Shown here: positions 38,733 to 46,783 of the stretch, piece by piece
Position numbering within the stretch: the first letter of the stretch is position 1
How the letters are laid out: every line of letters begins with the position of its first letter
NCBI GenBank assembly: GCA_017509065.1
Contig: JAFWQM010000211.1
Location: 1-46,783 of the forward strand
DNA from: Clostridia bacterium
GTDB lineage: Bacteria; Bacillota_A; Clostridia; Christensenellales; Aristaeellaceae
Direction of reading: 5' to 3'
Length of the DNA: 46,783 nt
The notes under the pieces: model-generated
What the model was told of the DNA's origin: nothing
What the model saw: only the letters and a program-made list of their open reading frames with translations
The model's database searches: none
Made by a program: the position numbers and the translations under genes

Positions 38733-40433
38733 ATGCGTACCGCTGTGATTTACAATTACCTGATCGAAGCGACCATCATTGCCGGGATCGCCATTCTGCT
38801 GATGATCCCGGTGCGTAAATTCTTCCGAAAGCAATTGGGCAATAAAGCAATTTGCTTCGCCTGGCTGCTGGTGACAATTAGGCTCCTATGCCCGCTGAGC
38901 CTGCCCAATCCCCTGATCAACGAAATCGTGACGCCTTACAACGACCAGCCCATGGCCATCCGCCCCATTGCCGCGCAGGTGAAAATCCGCCTGTCGGACG
39001 CTCTGGATGATGTTGCGCATCGGAACCTGAACAGGATGGTCAATGAAGGTGTTCCGGTCAAAGAAGCCTTTTACAAAGATGGCTACCGTGTTTTTTCCCA
39101 AATGAGCTGGGATGTCATTAACGGTCGAGGGCCCAAAATTGTTATGGCGGTGTACGCGGGCGGCGCGCTGGCTGTGGCGGGATGGTTCATCCTGGCAAAC
39201 GTGCGGTTCAGGAGGAACCTGAAAAAGAACCGTATGGCCCCGCTGGAAGGGGATTTGCTGACGTATTACCATGACCTGTGCGAGCGGGAAAAGGTAAAGC
39301 CCCTGCCGGTGTATTTCGTTGACCCGCTGTCCAGCGCGTGCCTGGTGGGTGTGATTCACCCGTATATCGCCCTGCCGCTGGCGGCGAATCTCGATCAGGC
39401 CAAACAAATGCTGGCCCATGAAATCTGCCATTACAAGGCGAAAGACCATATCTGGACGTTAATAACGCTGCTCTGCTGTGTGATTCACTGGTTCAATCCC
39501 CTTGTGTGGGCGGCAGCCGACATGAGCCGCATGGACAGGGAACTTCTCTGCGACGACCGTGTGACCCGCGGCATGGACGAGGACAGCCGGAAGCAGTACG
39601 CGGGCACACTGATCCAGTCCGTCACCCGCCGCGTTATCCCCGGCCTGCCCGTGCTGGCCACCGGCATGAGCATGACGGGCCGCAAGCTGAAAACCCGGGT
39701 GGGCAGCATCCTCCGAGGCGGCAGGAGCGTCAAGGCCCTGGCCGTATCCTTTACCGTCCTGACTTCTCTGCTGCTGATTTGCGCTTTCGGCACCGGCGCT
39801 TACGGCGAAGTACCCGACATCTGGCACGTCGATAACCCCGACGACGAATATTATGTGTATGAAGAACAGCAAAGCTGGGAAGAAGCCCTGGCAAGCGAAT
39901 ATGCGGTGAAAACCGAGGAAGAAGCCATTGAAATCGCCAAGGGCATCCTCAGCGGCCTATACTACCGGGTGGATCTGGACAGCCTGAACCTGGCCTGGAA
40001 GGTGGGTAAGGAAACCGGGCCGAGGGGCAAGCAGTATTATGTCGTGATGGGAAAAAACGACAAATATCCTCCCCATGTGCAAGCCTGTATCGCCGTGGAC
40101 GGCGTCAGCGGGTGCTGGAGCGCTTGCAACGGCTTCGATCCCTACTACGCGGAAGATGTGATGGGGCACTATGAAGCGGAGGAAAATATCTCCGACGTGC
40201 TGACTCAGGAACAGCAGGAAGAGATCATCAATTACTGTTACGCCCTGACAGAGCAATTGGAGCCAGGCGAAAGCAACAATTACAAAGGTATGAATATCAT
40301 TTGCTATATCAAGGTGGACGACGTGATCTATATCCAGGTGGAAGCGCCCTATAACGCCAGCTCCGGCAAAACCTTCATTCTGCAAATCAAGCCCGAAATC
40401 CGCGTGATTGACTATTATACCGGGAATGGCTGA
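38733..40433 (+). CDS. BlaR1/MecR1-type M56 membrane metalloprotease
   Basis: A 566-residue protein. Membrane helices lie at about 8-26, 38-55, 135-155, and around 230-245 and 330-350. The zinc site is HEICHYK with the downstream ELLCDD acidic ligand, as in M56 proteases. The C-terminal external part (about 360-566) is not the penicillin-binding domain of BlaR1: no SxxK/SxN/KTG set is seen, and it contains PepSY-like stretches (KTEEEAIEIAKGILSGLYY, YYVVMGKNDKYPPHV). It probably senses something other than a beta-lactam and triggers removal of BlaI. It is 12 bases after blaI. Confidence 0.88.
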   Translation: MRTAVIYNYLIEATIIAGIAILLMIPVRKFFRKQLGNKAICFAWLLVTIRLLCPLSLPNPLINEIVTPYNDQPMAIRPIAAQVKIRLSDALDDVAHRNLNRMVNEGVPVKEAFYKDGYRVFSQMSWDVINGRGPKIVMAVYAGGALAVAGWFILANVRFRRNLKKNRMAPLEGDLLTYYHDLCEREKVKPLPVYFVDPLSSACLVGVIHPYIALPLAANLDQAKQMLAHEICHYKAKDHIWTLITLLCCVIHWFNPLVWAAADMSRMDRELLCDDRVTRGMDEDSRKQYAGTLIQSVTRRVIPGLPVLATGMSMTGRKLKTRVGSILRGGRSVKALAVSFTVLTSLLLICAFGTGAYGEVPDIWHVDNPDDEYYVYEEQQSWEEALASEYAVKTEEEAIEIAKGILSGLYYRVDLDSLNLAWKVGKETGPRGKQYYVVMGKNDKYPPHVQACIAVDGVSGCWSACNGFDPYYAEDVMGHYEAEENISDVLTQEQQEEIINYCYALTEQLEPGESNNYKGMNIICYIKVDDVIYIQVEAPYNASSGKTFILQIKPEIRVIDYYTGNG

Positions 40434-40454
40434 CGCTGTCAGGAGATAACCACG

Positions 40455-40515
40455 AAATAAAAAACCAACCGGGAGCGGAAAGGGCGTATCTGCCTGTTCC
40501 CGGCTGGTTTTATTT
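40455..40515. terminator. bidirectional terminator between M56 and GH27 genes
   Basis: An arm ending CCAACCGGGA (40455-40474) pairs with TCCCGGCTGG plus T-rich sequence (40498-40515); A-runs and T-runs on the outer sides serve both directions. Confidence 0.85.
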
Positions 40516-40516
40516 C

Positions 40517-41758
40517 TCAATATGTGATTTTCCACACCGCCGCGTCGTGGGGCGGGAGGAAGATGGAGAGGGGGCCGGTGGGCTGACCGCTCCATAGCTC
40601 AATGGCGCTTTTACTGCCCGCTTCCAGGGCGTCGGCGGGGAAGGTGACGACCTGTTCATGGTCGGACAGGTTGAATACTGCGGCGTAGCAGCCCTTTCCG
40701 TCCTTGCGCGGCGCGAGCCAGCAGCAGGAGGTTTCAGATGTACAGACCGGATGGCCGCACCAGCTTTCCTTTTCGATGGCGAGCAGCGGGGCGTTCGTAA
40801 GCAGCTTCAAGGTAAATTCATCGTTCTTGGGCAGGTCGCCGCCGATCATGAGCGGAGAGCGCATCATGCACCAGAGGGTCATCATCGTGCGCTGCTCTGC
40901 CGGAGTGAAATGCGTCCAGTCCGGCTTGCCGTAGCACTGCCGCAGCGCGCCGACAGGCAGCATGTCCGCATCCGGCCAATGGCCCGGCCCGGCATGAACG
41001 CACCACTTTTCTGCCCGCTCGAACATGGCCTTGAGCAACCGCCAGTCATCCCAGAAATCGTCGGTGATGCGCCAGAGGTTGGCGTACCGTTTCAGGTGCT
41101 CCGCCTGCTCCACGGGCGCGGGGCCGGGGGAGAGGCTCAGCACAATGTCCCGCCCGCAATTCCGGCAGGCTTCGGAAAGAATTTCGATTTCCCGCTGGCA
41201 GTGGGGATATTCCCGGGCGATGTCGTCGCACTTCACGTAGTCCACGCCCCAGGCCGCGTACAGCCTGAAAATGCTGTCGTAATACGCGCGGGCAGCGGGC
41301 AGGTCGGCCTTTGTTCCGTACATGTCCGGGTTCCAGGCGCAGATAGAATTGGGGTTCGCCGCCTGGTCGCAGCGGGAATCGCTGTTCCAAATGGGAAGAT
41401 GCCCGTGCGCCGCCATCCGAGGGAGACCCCGCATGATGTGGATGCCGAATTTCAGGCCGAGGGAGTGAATGTAATCCGCTAACGGCTTGAAGCCCTGCCC
41501 GTCCGCCGCGCTGGGGAAGCGGTTTTCGGCGGGCAGCAGACGCCCGTAATCGTCCATCACCACGTCGGAAAAGGGTTCGTATGCGTGGGTGGAGGCGGTG
41601 GGCTGATACCACTGAATGTCCACCACCACGTATTCCCAGCCGTATTTCTTCAAGTGCTTCGCCATGTAATCCGCGTTGGCTTTTACCGTGTCCTCCGTGA
41701 CCGCCGCACCGTAGCAGTCCCAGCTGTTCCAGCCCATGGGGGGATATTGCGCGATCAT
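40517..41758 (-). CDS. GH27 alpha-galactosidase
   Basis: A 413-residue glycoside hydrolase of family 27, removing terminal alpha-galactose (or alpha-N-acetylgalactosamine). It begins YPPMGWNSWDCYG. The nucleophile region is DYVKCDD (Asp178 the likely nucleophile); the acid/base lies in RITDDFWDDW (Asp233 likely). GPGHWPDADML and RTMMTLWCMMRSPLMIGGDL are conserved. A C-terminal beta-sandwich is present. No signal peptide is seen, so it is probably cytoplasmic. AGGAGG lies in the short gap after metH, so co-transcription is likely although the functions seem unrelated. Confidence 0.93.
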   Translation of the reverse strand: MIAQYPPMGWNSWDCYGAAVTEDTVKANADYMAKHLKKYGWEYVVVDIQWYQPTASTHAYEPFSDVVMDDYGRLLPAENRFPSAADGQGFKPLADYIHSLGLKFGIHIMRGLPRMAAHGHLPIWNSDSRCDQAANPNSICAWNPDMYGTKADLPAARAYYDSIFRLYAAWGVDYVKCDDIAREYPHCQREIEILSEACRNCGRDIVLSLSPGPAPVEQAEHLKRYANLWRITDDFWDDWRLLKAMFERAEKWCVHAGPGHWPDADMLPVGALRQCYGKPDWTHFTPAEQRTMMTLWCMMRSPLMIGGDLPKNDEFTLKLLTNAPLLAIEKESWCGHPVCTSETSCCWLAPRKDGKGCYAAVFNLSDHEQVVTFPADALEAGSKSAIELWSGQPTGPLSIFLPPHDAAVWKITY

Positions 41759-41771
41759 GATTCTGCCTCCT

Positions 41772-44126
41772 TTATTTGTCGAAAATGATTTTGGCGATGC
41801 CCACGGCGGCGCGGGCGTCCTTGGCGTAGTAATCCGCGCCGACGGATGTTGCCCAGCTTTCCGTCACCACGGCCCCGCCCACCACCACGGCGGGGGGATT
41901 GTCCATGCGGCGCAATTGAGCGATAGTTTCCTCCATGGCGGGGAGGGTGGTGGTCATGAGGGCGGAGAGACCCACCAGCGGGGCATTGTATTCTTTTGTG
42001 GCCTGCACCACCGTTTCCGGCGGCACGTCCTTGCCCAGGTCAATGACCGTGTAGCCGTAGTTTTCCAACACGGTTTTCACGATGTTTTTGCCGATGTCGT
42101 GAATGTCGCCCTGGACGGTGGCAATGACGATTTTGCCCTTGCTGACGGTTTCCGCGCCGGTGTTTGCCAAAGCGGTTTTGATTTCCTCGAACACCGCCTG
42201 CGCCGCCTGGGCAGCGGAAAGCAGCTGCGGCAGGAACACCACGCCTTTTTCGTAGTCCGTGCCCACTTTATCCAGCGCGGGAATCAAATGCTGTTCCACC
42301 AGGGAAAGCGGCGCTTCCGTTTTCAGCGCTTCCTTTGCGATTCGTCCTGCTTCGGTTTTCAGGCCCCGCAGGATGGCGTCGTCCAGGGTCATGGTAAAGG
42401 CGGCGGATACCGGCTTTGCTTCCGGCTGGGCGTTGGTGAAGCGGGCTACGTATGCCTTGCTCTGCTCGTCCTCACCGTTCAGCACCCGGTACGCGGCGAT
42501 AGCGTCCATGATCTCCCGTTGGTTCGGGTTCACGATTGGCAGGGTCAGGCCCGCGTGCAGAGCACGAATTAAAAAGGTCTGCGTCATGAGGAGGCGGTTG
42601 GGCAGGCCAAAGGAAATGTTGCTGACGCCGAGAACGGTTTGCAGGTCCAGCCGATTCCGCACCATGGAAATGGCTTTGAGCGTTTCCTCCGCCTGCTCCT
42701 GCTGGGCGGACACGGTGAGGGTGAGGCAGTCGATCCACACGTCCTCCTTGGGAATGCCCAGGGAAAGCGCGCGGTTCAGGATCTTTTCTGCGATGGCGAA
42801 GCGCTTCTCGGCGGAGTCGGGGATGCCGCTTTCATCCAGCGTCAGACCCACCACCGCCGCGCCGTACTTCTTCACCAGCGGCAGCACGGTGGAAAGGGAT
42901 TCTTCCTTGCCGTTCACGGAGTTCACTGCCGCCTTGCCGTTGTATACACGGAGCGCAGCTTCCAGCGCGGCGGGATTGGCGGAGTCCAGTTGCAGCGGCA
43001 CATCCACCGCCGCCTGCAAAGCCTTGACCACGCGCGGCAGCATGGCCACTTCATCCACGCCGGGGAAGCCCACGTTCACGTCCAGGATCTCCGCGCCCGC
43101 GTCGATCTGCTGAATCGCCACGTCCACAATGTAGTCCAGGTCATTTTCCAGCAGCGCCTGCTGGAAGCGTTTCTTGCCCGTGGGGTTGATGCGCTCGCCG
43201 ATCACCCGCACACGGTCAATGGGCAGGGTAACGGTAGGCGTACAGACCAGGCTTCGGGGTTCGTATCCGCCCGAAACACGCTTGTTTTCTGTAAGAATTC
43301 GCTTTAATGCGGTGATATAATCCGGTCCGGTGCCGCAGCAGCCGCCCACGATGTCCGCGCCCGCCTGAATAATCAGCGCCATGGCGGAGGCGAAGTCAGC
43401 GGGGGAGAGGTCATAGTGTCCGTCGGTCGGGTCGGGCAGGCCCGCGTTGGGCTTGGCGATGACCGGCAAAGAAGTGTTTCTTCGCAGTTCCTTGAGCAGC
43501 GGCAGCAGTTCCACCGGCCCCAAGGAACAGTTGATGCCGATGGCGTCCGCGCCAAGGCCCTCCAGAGTGTGGGCCATGGCGGCGACGGTGCAGCCGGTGA
43601 AGGTGCGGCCTGTGGCGTCAAAGCTCATGGTGACGAACACGGGCAGGTTCGTATGTTCCTTCGCCGCCAACAGAGCCGCCTTGGTTTCGTACAGGTCGGT
43701 CATGGTTTCGATGGCTACCAGATCAGCCCCCGCCGCTTCGCCCGCCTCCATCATTTCGGCGAACTGGTCATAGGCGTCTTCGAAGGTCAAGGTCCCCAGA
43801 GGTTCCAACAGCTCGCCCAGCGGTCCGATGTCCAGGCCCACCAGCGCTTTATCCCCGGCTTCTTTCTTCGCCAGGCGCACGCCTGCGGCGATCACTTCCG
43901 AAACAGAACGGCCTGTCTTTTGCAGCTTGCGGCGGTTGGCCCCGAAGGTGTTGGCGTACACCGCCTGACTGCCCGCCGCGATATACCCCCGGTGCACGGC
44001 GGCGATCATTTCGGGGTTTTCCAGGTTTTTCAGCTCCGGGATCTCGCCGGGCCTGAGGCCGCTCTTTTGCAGCATCGTGCCCATGGCCCCGTCCAATAGA
44101 ACGATCCTGGTAATATCAAAAGCCAC
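41772..44126 (-). CDS. metH: cobalamin-dependent methionine synthase lacking the activation domain
   Basis: A 784-residue MetH. The domains are the homocysteine-binding domain (about 1-285) with zinc cysteines in GINCSLGP and GGCCGTGPDY; the folate-binding domain (about 300-560) with VIGERINPTGKKRFQQAL and ILDVNVGFPGVDE; the cap (about 570-660); and the B12 domain with VQGDIHDIGKNIVKTVLENY, a complete DxHxxG motif, and IDLGKDVPPETVV. The fourth, SAM-binding reactivation domain is encoded separately just upstream, overlapping by 11 bases. It methylates homocysteine with methyl-tetrahydrofolate from MetF. Confidence 0.97.
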   Translation of the reverse strand: MAFDITRIVLLDGAMGTMLQKSGLRPGEIPELKNLENPEMIAAVHRGYIAAGSQAVYANTFGANRRKLQKTGRSVSEVIAAGVRLAKKEAGDKALVGLDIGPLGELLEPLGTLTFEDAYDQFAEMMEAGEAAGADLVAIETMTDLYETKAALLAAKEHTNLPVFVTMSFDATGRTFTGCTVAAMAHTLEGLGADAIGINCSLGPVELLPLLKELRRNTSLPVIAKPNAGLPDPTDGHYDLSPADFASAMALIIQAGADIVGGCCGTGPDYITALKRILTENKRVSGGYEPRSLVCTPTVTLPIDRVRVIGERINPTGKKRFQQALLENDLDYIVDVAIQQIDAGAEILDVNVGFPGVDEVAMLPRVVKALQAAVDVPLQLDSANPAALEAALRVYNGKAAVNSVNGKEESLSTVLPLVKKYGAAVVGLTLDESGIPDSAEKRFAIAEKILNRALSLGIPKEDVWIDCLTLTVSAQQEQAEETLKAISMVRNRLDLQTVLGVSNISFGLPNRLLMTQTFLIRALHAGLTLPIVNPNQREIMDAIAAYRVLNGEDEQSKAYVARFTNAQPEAKPVSAAFTMTLDDAILRGLKTEAGRIAKEALKTEAPLSLVEQHLIPALDKVGTDYEKGVVFLPQLLSAAQAAQAVFEEIKTALANTGAETVSKGKIVIATVQGDIHDIGKNIVKTVLENYGYTVIDLGKDVPPETVVQATKEYNAPLVGLSALMTTTLPAMEETIAQLRRMDNPPAVVVGGAVVTESWATSVGADYYAKDARAAVGIAKIIFDK

Positions 44127-44772
44127 AGTTTGTTCCCCTTTCCCGATATGCGCAGGTTCCTTTCAAGGCGCAATACCCGCAGCCCCGAATCCTCGCGGGC
44201 TGGGGCGTTTCCGATAAGCCGATGATGGCGGTGACGGACTTGGCGGGCAGCATGAGGCAGGTATCCGTCAGCGTCACGCCCAGGCGTTTTTCCGCGTTCA
44301 GCGCGTTCAGTAAATCCGGCTGGACAGACAGCGGCAAATCGCCGTAGCCGGGACTGAACCGGTCGGTGAGATAAGAATGCGGATACCGCGCTGCAATTTC
44401 TTTTTCCACTTCTTCGCAGCCCGCCTCAACATACGCGCTGCCGCAGGCGTTCAGCATGGCCGCCTTCGCCATGTCCCGGGCCTGGGCCATACGGAGCAGC
44501 CGGTCAAACTCCGCGCCTAAGGTACAGCAGAGCAGCGCGGCCTGACCGCAGGATTGCAGCATCCGTCCGGCCAGTTTCCCCGGCAATGACAGTCCTGCCT
44601 CCGGCAGCGATACGCCGCAAGCCGTCTGTTCCACGGTGAAGATTTTGTATACATACCGCGGAACCAGCCGCGCTTCCAATTCGCGCGCCGTCGATTCCAC
44701 GGCGGAAGCGGTTTCTCTGTCGGCATTCGCCGCGCTCAAATAGCGCAAGGCCTCTGAAACATCAATTTTCAT
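44116..44772 (-). CDS. separate MetH reactivation-domain protein
   Basis: A 218-residue stand-alone relative of the MetH activation domain, which reductively methylates inactive cob(II)alamin with SAM. Family segments are CCTLGAEFDRLLRMAQARDM, LNACGSAYVEAGCEEVEKEI, RFSPGYGDLPLSVQPDLLNAL (SAM-binding) and LMLPAKSVTAIIGL. The C-terminus carries CGYCALKGTCAYR, a cysteine set found in clostridial versions. The start MKIDVSEALRYL at 44772 overlaps the metF stop by 4 bases. It lies in a metF-activator-metH operon. Confidence 0.92.
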   Translation of the reverse strand: MKIDVSEALRYLSAANADRETASAVESTARELEARLVPRYVYKIFTVEQTACGVSLPEAGLSLPGKLAGRMLQSCGQAALLCCTLGAEFDRLLRMAQARDMAKAAMLNACGSAYVEAGCEEVEKEIAARYPHSYLTDRFSPGYGDLPLSVQPDLLNALNAEKRLGVTLTDTCLMLPAKSVTAIIGLSETPQPARIRGCGYCALKGTCAYRERGTNCGF

Positions 44773-45638
44773 AGGCATTTCAAATCGCTGATAATCCCCT
44801 TCACCAGCTCCACCCTGCGGAACGGGGTCATGATATAGAATCCGTTCACGCTGTCCCGCATCTGCCGGGCCATGATCATGCACTGCCGCCGCCCCATGGC
44901 CTCGCCGGCTTCCCGGTCAAGCCCCTGATAAGCGGAAAGCAAATCATCGCCGATTTCCATGCCGGTGACCTCTTTTTTGAGGAAGCATGCGTTTTTGTAG
45001 CTCACGATGGGAAACAGCCCGCCCAGCAGCGCGCCTTGCAATTCCTTTCGGGCCTCGCGCAGGTTTTCCAGAGCACGGAGGCTGGACACCGGCTGAGTGA
45101 GGAAGGCGCGGATGCCGCTTTCCTCCTTCTGCCTGGCCCGGTTCAATTCCACTTCAAAGTTGTGCGCGTTGATATTCAGCGCCCCGCAGAGGAAAAAATC
45201 GCCAAGTCTGCCCTGAGCGGACAGATCCACGATGGACTTCGCCAGCGTCTGACTGGTCATCTGGAACACGCCCTTGATCTGTTCCCGGTCCTCATGGCTC
45301 ACCGGGTCGCCCGTCACCAGCAGCACCTGGCCGATGCCCTCCATGGCAAGGCCCATGAGCAAGGCTTTCGCGGCGTTCAGGTTCCGGTCGCGGCAGGCCA
45401 TGTGGGGCAGGGTTTCAATGCCATACTCCCGTTTCAGCTTTGCCGCCAGCATACAGGCGTCGATGCTCGCCTTGCCGATGGGGCAGTCCGCGATGGTGAT
45501 CACGTCCGCGCCCGCGGCGTACAGCTCCCGCGCCCCGCCGATAAACACTTCCGGGCTTTCGTTGCGCGGCGGGTCAAACTCCACCAGGATGGGACAGCGC
45601 CCGTCTTTCAGCATCCGTTCCAAAGAAGCGCCTGCCAT
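44769..45638 (-). CDS. metF: methylenetetrahydrofolate reductase
   Basis: A 289-residue MTHFR making 5-methyl-tetrahydrofolate for MetH. It is a TIM barrel with LVEFDPPRNES, LPHMACRDRNLNA, VLLVTGDPVSHEDRE, and ESGIRAFLTQPV. The ribosome site before the ATG at 45638 is weak. No S-box, T-box or other known methionine riboswitch is visible upstream. Confidence 0.93.
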   Translation of the reverse strand: MAGASLERMLKDGRCPILVEFDPPRNESPEVFIGGARELYAAGADVITIADCPIGKASIDACMLAAKLKREYGIETLPHMACRDRNLNAAKALLMGLAMEGIGQVLLVTGDPVSHEDREQIKGVFQMTSQTLAKSIVDLSAQGRLGDFFLCGALNINAHNFEVELNRARQKEESGIRAFLTQPVSSLRALENLREARKELQGALLGGLFPIVSYKNACFLKKEVTGMEIGDDLLSAYQGLDREAGEAMGRRQCMIMARQMRDSVNGFYIMTPFRRVELVKGIISDLKCL

Positions 45639-45752
45639 GAACCGTCACTTCGCTTTCCGTATCGCAATTCCTTCCTGTTTACTTTACCATTCCTTTCCGC
45701 AATATGCAACCCCTGCCGGCAGCAAAGCCAGGGGAAAAACATTTTCCGTTAC

Positions 45753-45776
45753 GATTCAGGTATTCCTGGGGGAACC
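45753..45776. repeat. truncated fragment of the palindromic repeat family
   Basis: GATTCAGGTATTCCTGGG and the following GGAACC match the complement of the outer flank and first arm bases of copy C (1878-1903). The palindrome itself is missing. It lies in the gap upstream of metF. Confidence 0.7.
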
Positions 45777-45811
45777 CGGGAATTTGACAGTGAAACTGCA
45801 GACAGGAGAGT

Positions 45812-45840
45812 GCAAAGGCTTACGGGGCCTTTGTTTTTTT
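45812..45840 (+). terminator. terminator-like hairpin with T-run
   Basis: CAAAGGC (45812-45818) pairs with GCCTTTG (45826-45832) and is followed by eight T on the plus strand. No plus-strand gene lies before it in this gap, so it may end an antisense or leader transcript, or be a leftover of a deleted gene. Confidence 0.65.
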
Positions 45841-45923
45841 GTCAAGTACGATAATTTTACTATTACATAATATAGCGTAATATGATATAATAAAGGAGGG
45901 ACAGAAGAAAGGAGATGAATGAA

Positions 45924-46019
45924 ATGCGGCTCCAGATCAGCAGGTCAAAGAATTCGGTATTGAAAATGTTATTCTCATTTGGTACAATTGGTTTGGATGA
46001 CAATATTTGCTATTCATAG
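45924..46019 (+). pseudogene. short ORF, possible transposase N-terminal remnant
   Basis: A 31-codon frame with AAAGGAG 9 bases upstream; it begins MRLQISRSKNSVLKM. The RLQISRSKNS start recalls the N-termini of IS1634/IS4-type transposases, which then run for several hundred residues. Here the frame ends at TAG after 31 codons in AT-rich sequence. It may be a decayed insertion-sequence gene or a chance frame; the evidence is thin. Confidence 0.3.
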
Positions 46020-46075
46020 ATGGCATAACTGATGGATGACTTCCCATATTTTTTTCAAGAGAAGGAGTAAAAAAC

Positions 46076-46135
46076 ATGCAAGAGATAAAATGCCCCCATT
46101 GCGGTGAAGTATTCCAAGTGGATGAAGCGGGCTAA
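46076..46135 (+). pseudogene. truncated DUF2130-like gene start
   Basis: A 19-codon frame with GAAGGAG upstream encodes MQEIKCPHCGEVFQVDEAG and then TAA. This matches the first residues of DUF2130-type coiled-coil proteins, which usually continue with a tyrosine at that point and run for 400 or more residues. The remainder is absent, and a terminator hairpin follows within 6 bases. It is probably a deletion remnant. Confidence 0.5.
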
Positions 46136-46140
46136 GAAAA

Positions 46141-46179
46141 CCCCACTTTCTTTTACAGTTTCCTGTCGAGAAAGTGGGG
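46141..46179 (-). terminator. intrinsic terminator, likely of the GAPDH transcript
   Basis: CCCCACTTTCT (46141-46151) pairs perfectly with AGAAAGTGGGG (46169-46179); on the minus strand TTTTCTT follows. An inner ACAG-GAAA-CTGT hairpin sits in the loop. It is about 120 bases after the GAPDH stop. Confidence 0.82.
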
Positions 46180-46299
46180 AAACGTCTATCACAGTCAGTT
46201 GCTGAACGCTTGGTTCAGTTTATACCAGTGTTTTGACTTTTTTCACAGTCAGGCGCGTTTCTTCAATCGCTTGAAATCCCGCAAACCCTTATTCCACCA

Positions 46300-46783
<484 letters not shown>

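Noticed and set aside
45639..45840. SAM (S-box) or T-box riboswitch upstream of metF
   Set aside because: The minus-strand leader has none of the conserved S-box or T-box elements, and the only terminator-like hairpin has its T-run on the other strand.

Overview
The window looks like a chromosomal segment of an anaerobic, probably gut-dwelling member of the Bacillota (class Clostridia). Signs of this are the tilS-hpt-ftsH order, a YerC/TrpR-like regulator, three VanW-domain proteins, a phenylacetate-CoA ligase paired with an ACT-domain protein, BlaI/M56 genes, strong AGGAGG ribosome sites and SigA-type promoters. The sequence is GC-rich. I cannot name the species.

Region 1 (about 230-13940) is an ethanolamine-degrading bacterial microcompartment locus on the minus strand. 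In transcript order it reads eutA, eutB, eutC, eutL, an extended BMC shell protein, an acylating aldehyde dehydrogenase, two hexamer shell paralogs, eutT, pduL, eutN, a PduS-like Fe-S/flavoprotein, a PduT-like Fe-S shell protein and a glycerophosphodiester phosphodiesterase. Ethanolamine is deaminated by adenosylcobalamin-dependent EutBC to acetaldehyde and ammonia. Acetaldehyde is oxidised to acetyl-CoA, then converted to acetyl-phosphate by PduL. EutT makes the cofactor, EutA reactivates the lyase, and PduS/PduT can move electrons across the shell. No eutG alcohol dehydrogenase, eutH permease or eutVW regulator is in view. A divergent two-gene plus-strand cassette encodes a degenerate cobalamin-binding-fold protein and a MetH-activation-like protein.

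Region 2 (13959-25167) holds a binding-protein-dependent ABC transporter, an ECF sigma/anti-sigma pair, two small envelope proteins, a GntR regulator with an SdpI-like partner, and a TRAP transporter with two candidate operators.

Region 3 (25465-34987) holds two SH3/VanW proteins, a gene-free and very structured 650-base intergenic stretch, and the minus-strand group tilS-hpt-ftsH-PHP-VanW.

Region 4 (35194-40433, plus strand) holds yerC, paaK, an ACT gene broken by an in-frame TAG, fic, and a BlaI/M56 pair under a clear dyad operator. Region 5 (40517-46783, minus strand) holds metF, a separate MetH activation protein, metH, a GH27 alpha-galactosidase, gene remnants, and the 3' part of a GAPDH gene cut by the window edge.

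A family of near-perfect 45-47-base palindromes is scattered between genes: seven copies plus one fragment, two sets arranged tail to tail, and one copy interrupted by a second small repeat. Three of the loci lie inside the microcompartment operon.
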